NCBI GenBank assembly: GCA_903840505.1
Contig: CAIMGI010000219.1
Coordinates: 1-48,045, forward strand
DNA from: an uncultured Bacteroidota bacterium
GTDB taxonomy: Bacteria; Bacteroidota; Bacteroidia; UBA4408
DNA: 48,045 nucleotides
Reading direction: 5' to 3'
Part shown: positions 44,557 through 48,045 of the stretch, piece after piece
Layout: each line of letters opens with the position of its first letter
Numbering within the stretch: the stretch's first letter is position 1
The notes under the pieces: model-generated
What the model was told of the DNA's origin: nothing
Seen by the model: only the letters and a program-made list of their open reading frames with translations
Databases searched by the model: none
Position numbers and translations under genes: made by a program

Positions 44557-46386
44557 TTATTCTTTGGGCTCAAAAATTTCTATTTTAAAGTTATCTATGC
44601 TCACTCCATCATTGCCCCTGTGCCAAAAATATACTGAAAGTGTATCTGTTTCTGACTTCAAAATTGGACTTAAATAATCGATAGATACTTTTTGCCATTT
44701 CTCCTTCTCCAGAGGCAATTTTTCTAAATCCAATGCACGATACTGGTATGGTTTTCCATTGTGTATGGAGGTGATTACCAAACTGGAAGGATTTTCTGCT
44801 ACAATTTTTTGGTTGTAGATAAAAACGCTTGCTCGTATCCAAACAAATTCCTTATTACTAAGCCCGCTATAAGGTATCGTTAAAGCGGGCGAAAAGCTAT
44901 CCTTGCCCTTTAATAGATAACTGCGTTTACTATTTAGTCCTTTATTATACAAAGCAGTATCATTTTCAAAATTAAAAAAAGCGACTGTTTTTTGCTTAAA
45001 CTCTTGCTCATTGCTCAAGGTGTCGGCAGCAGAATATCCTCTATATACTTCTAGTAATCTTTTATCCCAATCACTCGCTTCTGTTTTTCCAAATACTTCC
45101 CAATAGTATTTTTCTGTCATTCTTTCGGGGTCAATGATGTACTTTACAAATTGCCAAGTTTGAAAAATGTTTAGCAAAAATAAAGCACTTAATACAGCTA
45201 TTAATATGTTCCTCCAAATAATTTTTTGTTGCATTACCCACTGAAGAAAATAACCCATAGGAATGGCCATCGCTACATATGATTCCATCATTGGACGTTG
45301 ACTGTAGCTTGCCGCATACCACCAACATTCCCAGCTAGATAATACCCACAAATTAATGATAAAGAAACTGAATATTCCCCAAAACAATTTTCTATTTGCA
45401 AGGTATAAATTTCGGAATCCTGCAATGGCAAAAACCATTAAGGGAGTATATAGTAACCAGCCCTTTTTATAACTAAACAAAAATTTAAGCGTGAAAGGTT
45501 TTAACAGTAAAAACTTCTCATCGTAACTATAAAAAATAAATTCTCCCGTTGTTTTCTTCCAGTAGATTAATTGCGGAAGTCCAATCAAAAATATTACTAA
45601 AAACGCCAACAATACTTGCTTGTATTGCAGAATAAATAATTTTATTTTCTCTATTAAGTTCCCAAAATTAGTTACATTCCAAAGAAGCGGAACCAATGCC
45701 CATATTATTTCTGTAGGTCTGCTGAGAATTGCCAAGCCCAATGATATTGATAATAACAGTGCATATTTTACTTTATACTCTTGGTGCCATCGTATAGTAG
45801 AAAAAAGTATAATTGCATTCAATGCAAACATAAAATTATGCGACATAACTCCATCGTAAGCAGTCATATAGAAGTAATTAGTACCTAAGCTTATTAGCAC
45901 TAAAAGCACAGCAGTTAACTTATCCGAGAAAATAAGAAGCAATGCCTTTCTAAAAAAGATAAGCCCTATAAGTGTATAAAATAAACCGCAATAAATTAAT
46001 GCCATTTGATAAGGAGGTGATAATCCATCCGCACTGTATCCCATCATAGGAGCAATTGTATGTGCAATAAAAAAGAAAGGGGAATAAAGTACAGCCATCC
46101 CCATAGAATACTTTATTACCCATTTTCCATCCTTGGCAGGATACGCTTGATAAAATGTTTCTGTAGGATGATATCTCGTTTGCAGTGTATCAATCCAAGC
46201 CCTTTTTTCCAATGCAATATCATTATTAATAAAAGTAGCCGGTAGGTATAAGTAGTATCCGTATATATCCCAAGCAATAATATTTAGCTTTTTGGGTTCA
46301 CGTGTTGTATGGAGTTGCCTGAATGTAAAAATGGTTAAAAACAACAATAGTACTGTCGTAAGAGAATACAGTTTTTTGTTCTTCAT
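44557..46386 (-). CDS. GT-C-type membrane glycosyltransferase with C-terminal beta domain
   Basis: A 609-residue protein with about eleven transmembrane helices, for example TVLLLFLTIFTF, MALIYCGLFYTLIGLIFF, VLLAFLVIFLIGLPQLIYW and IFSFFIINLWVLSSW. The first loop has IIAWDIYGYYLYLPATF, whose acidic residue is in the position of the catalytic Asp of GT39/GT83-like enzymes. The last 130 residues (QKTVAFFNFENDTALYNKGL, WIRASVFIYNQKIVAENPSS, TLSVYFWHRGNDGVSIDNFK) are soluble and beta-rich, resembling a carbohydrate-binding module. Such enzymes use polyprenyl-phosphate sugars to modify glycans outside the inner membrane. It starts two bases after the preceding glycosyltransferase. Confidence 0.78.
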   Translation of the reverse strand: MKNKKLYSLTTVLLLFLTIFTFRQLHTTREPKKLNIIAWDIYGYYLYLPATFINNDIALEKRAWIDTLQTRYHPTETFYQAYPAKDGKWVIKYSMGMAVLYSPFFFIAHTIAPMMGYSADGLSPPYQMALIYCGLFYTLIGLIFFRKALLLIFSDKLTAVLLVLISLGTNYFYMTAYDGVMSHNFMFALNAIILFSTIRWHQEYKVKYALLLSISLGLAILSRPTEIIWALVPLLWNVTNFGNLIEKIKLFILQYKQVLLAFLVIFLIGLPQLIYWKKTTGEFIFYSYDEKFLLLKPFTLKFLFSYKKGWLLYTPLMVFAIAGFRNLYLANRKLFWGIFSFFIINLWVLSSWECWWYAASYSQRPMMESYVAMAIPMGYFLQWVMQQKIIWRNILIAVLSALFLLNIFQTWQFVKYIIDPERMTEKYYWEVFGKTEASDWDKRLLEVYRGYSAADTLSNEQEFKQKTVAFFNFENDTALYNKGLNSKRSYLLKGKDSFSPALTIPYSGLSNKEFVWIRASVFIYNQKIVAENPSSLVITSIHNGKPYQYRALDLEKLPLEKEKWQKVSIDYLSPILKSETDTLSVYFWHRGNDGVSIDNFKIEIFEPKE

Positions 46387-46388
46387 TA

Positions 46389-48045
46389 TTATTTGTAAAT
46401 AATACGAAATTTTTCTGCTGTATTAATATCCTTCTTGTCAGCATATAATACATTATTACTAACTCCCACATACATATTGTTAGTAGCTTTTAGCACTATG
46501 CTAATTGAATCGATTTTTTCGATGGTAAATTTTTCTTTGTTTTCAATTTCTAATCGATTAGCTATTAAAATATTGTTTAACGAACCGTCAGAAGAAACAA
46601 AATGTCCATTTTTTGGACTTACAGAGTGATTACCGTTGTGTAAATCTATAAGAAAAAGTACTTGTTCTTTACTTGATACTTCCAGTTCGTTAGATTTGTT
46701 TAGCCCCACAAAACTTTCATTAGTTGTTTTTAACCAAATAGGCTTACCTGAACTATATAACTTGTAAAAATAAATATTGCCAAATTTCCCTATCGGGGTA
46801 TTTAAATATGGAATCAAGGTGCTATCCGAAAGCAATGTGCTGTCACTTACTACCAAATATTTGCATCCGCTTTTAATTTTATTCTCTATGGCTCTTATAT
46901 TTAGTTTACCATATTCGAAACCGTAATTGCTCCAGCCTTTGGTATTAAGCATATACAAGGAGGCATTTGGTGTATCATCAGGAACACTAAGTACAGTGTC
47001 ATTTGAAGTAATACCTATGGATTTCAAATAAGCTGGAAAAGTAGGATCGTAAAAATTTTTATTGAGCTGCGCGTGCTTCCATCCATTTCGGTAAAAAACT
47101 TTGGTACTTGCCTTACCATTATAAATACTAACAAGCAATAATCCAACAACTAAAAATCTAAACACAATAGAGTTAAATACAAAAGGCAATTTTTTGCCTA
47201 CAATAATAGCAGAGCAGATAAATGTAAAAATGGGCAAGACCAATAAATTAATGTAATAATAGCTTTGATTGCGGAAGCCGACATAAAAAAACATATAGAA
47301 TATTACCATTCCTGTTATGAGTAAAATGAATGTCCCTTTTAATAAATAAGGGAGACTATTTATATTTAAGAGCACAAAAGGCAAAAGAAACAAGAAAAGA
47401 ACAGACAAAGGCAATGTAAAGAGTTCATTGAGATTATGAAAAAACACAACCAAGGAAGAAACAAAATCTTCATTGCTGACTTCCCAAAGGGGCCATCCCG
47501 GCCAAGCTTGTGTACCTAAAAATATAGAATGGTTTGTTTCATTATAGTGAATTGCCCATCGGTACCAGCCAATTACAATAAGCAAAGAGGCAACAAAACC
47601 CAGCGCATTAATTAAATTGTGTTTAAATACTTTCTTCTGTTCCTCCACTCCCCAATTATTCCATTCAATAAAAAATAAAGAACCCAGCGCAACAAAAACA
47701 ATAATGGAATTGGCTTTCAGTAATGCAGCCAAGGTAAAAAACAACATCGCTATCCAAAAATGTTTTAGTTTATGGTTTTCCTTGTAATTTAAAATATAAT
47801 TAAAAGCAATAAATACAAAAGAAACAGAGGGCACATCGCTCAAAAAATTATTCGCATAAAACAAGACCAAAGGCGTTGAAAAAAACAATAAAGGTGTTAC
47901 AATGGCGAAGAAAACATCACTTGTCAAGCGATAAGTAAGTTTAAAAAGGGCTGTAAGCCCTAGGTAAAATATCACCAAGTTCAATAGGCGGAAAATAAAT
48001 ATATGCGGACCAAATATTTTATACAAAAAGGCAACACAATAATAA
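46389..48045 (-). CDS. GT39-type membrane glycosyltransferase (5' end outside the window)
   Basis: The frame is open through the right edge, so the N-terminus is missing. Visible residues begin YYCVAFLYKIFGPHIFIFRL, which corresponds to the region after the first luminal loop in ArnT/PMT-type enzymes, where typical members read PPLYY then KLFGP. About ten transmembrane helices follow (FAIVTPLLFFSTPLVLFYAN, LINALGFVASLLIVIGWYR, FILLITGMVIFYMFFYVGF). The C-terminal 180 residues are soluble and contain an unusual tail with NGHFVSSDGSLNNILIANR that recalls beta-trefoil or fascin-like repeats. The catalytic Asp lies outside the window. The downstream partner starts two bases on, and both probably belong to one glycan-assembly operon. 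Confidence 0.8.
   Translation of the reverse strand, partial: YYCVAFLYKIFGPHIFIFRLLNLVIFYLGLTALFKLTYRLTSDVFFAIVTPLLFFSTPLVLFYANNFLSDVPSVSFVFIAFNYILNYKENHKLKHFWIAMLFFTLAALLKANSIIVFVALGSLFFIEWNNWGVEEQKKVFKHNLINALGFVASLLIVIGWYRWAIHYNETNHSIFLGTQAWPGWPLWEVSNEDFVSSLVVFFHNLNELFTLPLSVLFLFLLPFVLLNINSLPYLLKGTFILLITGMVIFYMFFYVGFRNQSYYYINLLVLPIFTFICSAIIVGKKLPFVFNSIVFRFLVVGLLLVSIYNGKASTKVFYRNGWKHAQLNKNFYDPTFPAYLKSIGITSNDTVLSVPDDTPNASLYMLNTKGWSNYGFEYGKLNIRAIENKIKSGCKYLVVSDSTLLSDSTLIPYLNTPIGKFGNIYFYKLYSSGKPIWLKTTNESFVGLNKSNELEVSSKEQVLFLIDLHNGNHSVSPKNGHFVSSDGSLNNILIANRLEIENKEKFTIEKIDSISIVLKATNNMYVGVSNNVLYADKKDINTAEKFRIIYK

Noticed and set aside
1-48045. CRISPR array, prophage, integrated element with integrase, restriction or toxin-antitoxin system.
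   Set aside because: No spaced identical repeats, phage genes, integrase or recognisable defence proteins were found when reading through the window.

Overview
The window looks like a piece of a low-GC (roughly mid-30s % by eye) Bacteroidota chromosome. The evidence is consistent across it: two secreted proteins end in type IX secretion (T9SS) sorting domains, there is a GldA-type ABC ATPase, an outer-membrane beta-barrel/TonB-dependent receptor, a FadL-type porin and a LytS/LytTR pair. Start codons lack clear Shine-Dalgarno sequences, and several genes are preceded by the Bacteroidota promoter pattern TTG-N(17-20)-TAnnTTTG. The content is mostly housekeeping, metabolism and cell envelope. 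I saw no tRNA, rRNA, CRISPR array, classical insertion sequence or prophage. No gene-free stretch exceeds 300 bases; the longest (4382-4599 and 14272-14485) are AT-rich and hold nothing I can name beyond likely promoters.

Layout. 1-4381 (minus): LytS-like kinase and LytTR regulator, then M28 peptidase, ChaN-like haem/iron protein and the start of a TonB-dependent receptor that runs off the left edge. 4600-9507 (plus): a 1492-residue thioester alpha-2-macroglobulin, a perfect hairpin, and a small basic secreted protein. 9513-14271 (minus): CAP protein, lipoprotein, HemL, peptide-binding lipoprotein. 14486-15778 (plus): exported protein with a C-terminal sorting-like domain, and methylmalonyl-CoA epimerase. 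15834-19996 (minus): PBP1A, CoA-transferase A, a four-helix-bundle protein, CoA-transferase B. 20062-24049 (plus): PurT, a DUF4153-type membrane protein, QueG. 24027-29409 (mostly minus): a small conserved-looking protein, UbiX, RsgA and KorAB, with one short plus-strand gene. 29562-33420 (plus): lytic transglycosylase, FadL-like protein, 2OG-Fe(II) oxygenase and methyltransferase. 33413-35826 (minus): UvrC followed by a frameshifted polysaccharide deacetylase. 35888-44010: small lipoprotein, M43 metalloprotease, TPR-like protein, SprT-like protein, radical SAM/SPASM protein, GldA, PaaZ and a truncated TPR protein. 43757-48045 (minus): two GT-C membrane glycosyltransferases and a truncated ECF sigma factor.

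The most notable structures are four. (1) A ~528-bp cassette holding a four-helix-bundle (S23/IVP-type) gene sits exactly between the two CoA-transferase subunit genes and has inverted termini, each built of two 12-nt repeats with a 16-bp period. (2) At about 43981 a TPR gene and a sigma-factor gene, convergent, both lose their 3' ends at the same point, implying a deletion, rearrangement or assembly chimera. (3) The polysaccharide deacetylase is interrupted by a frame change at an A7 run that is also a correctly phased -1 slippery site. (4) The LytTR regulator gene is followed by paired direct repeats spaced 21 bp, upstream of the M28-ChaN-receptor operon. Metabolically the window suggests propionate/branched-chain and ketone-body handling (Mce, ScoAB), ferredoxin-linked 2-oxoacid oxidation (KorAB) and possibly phenylacetate degradation (PaaZ).
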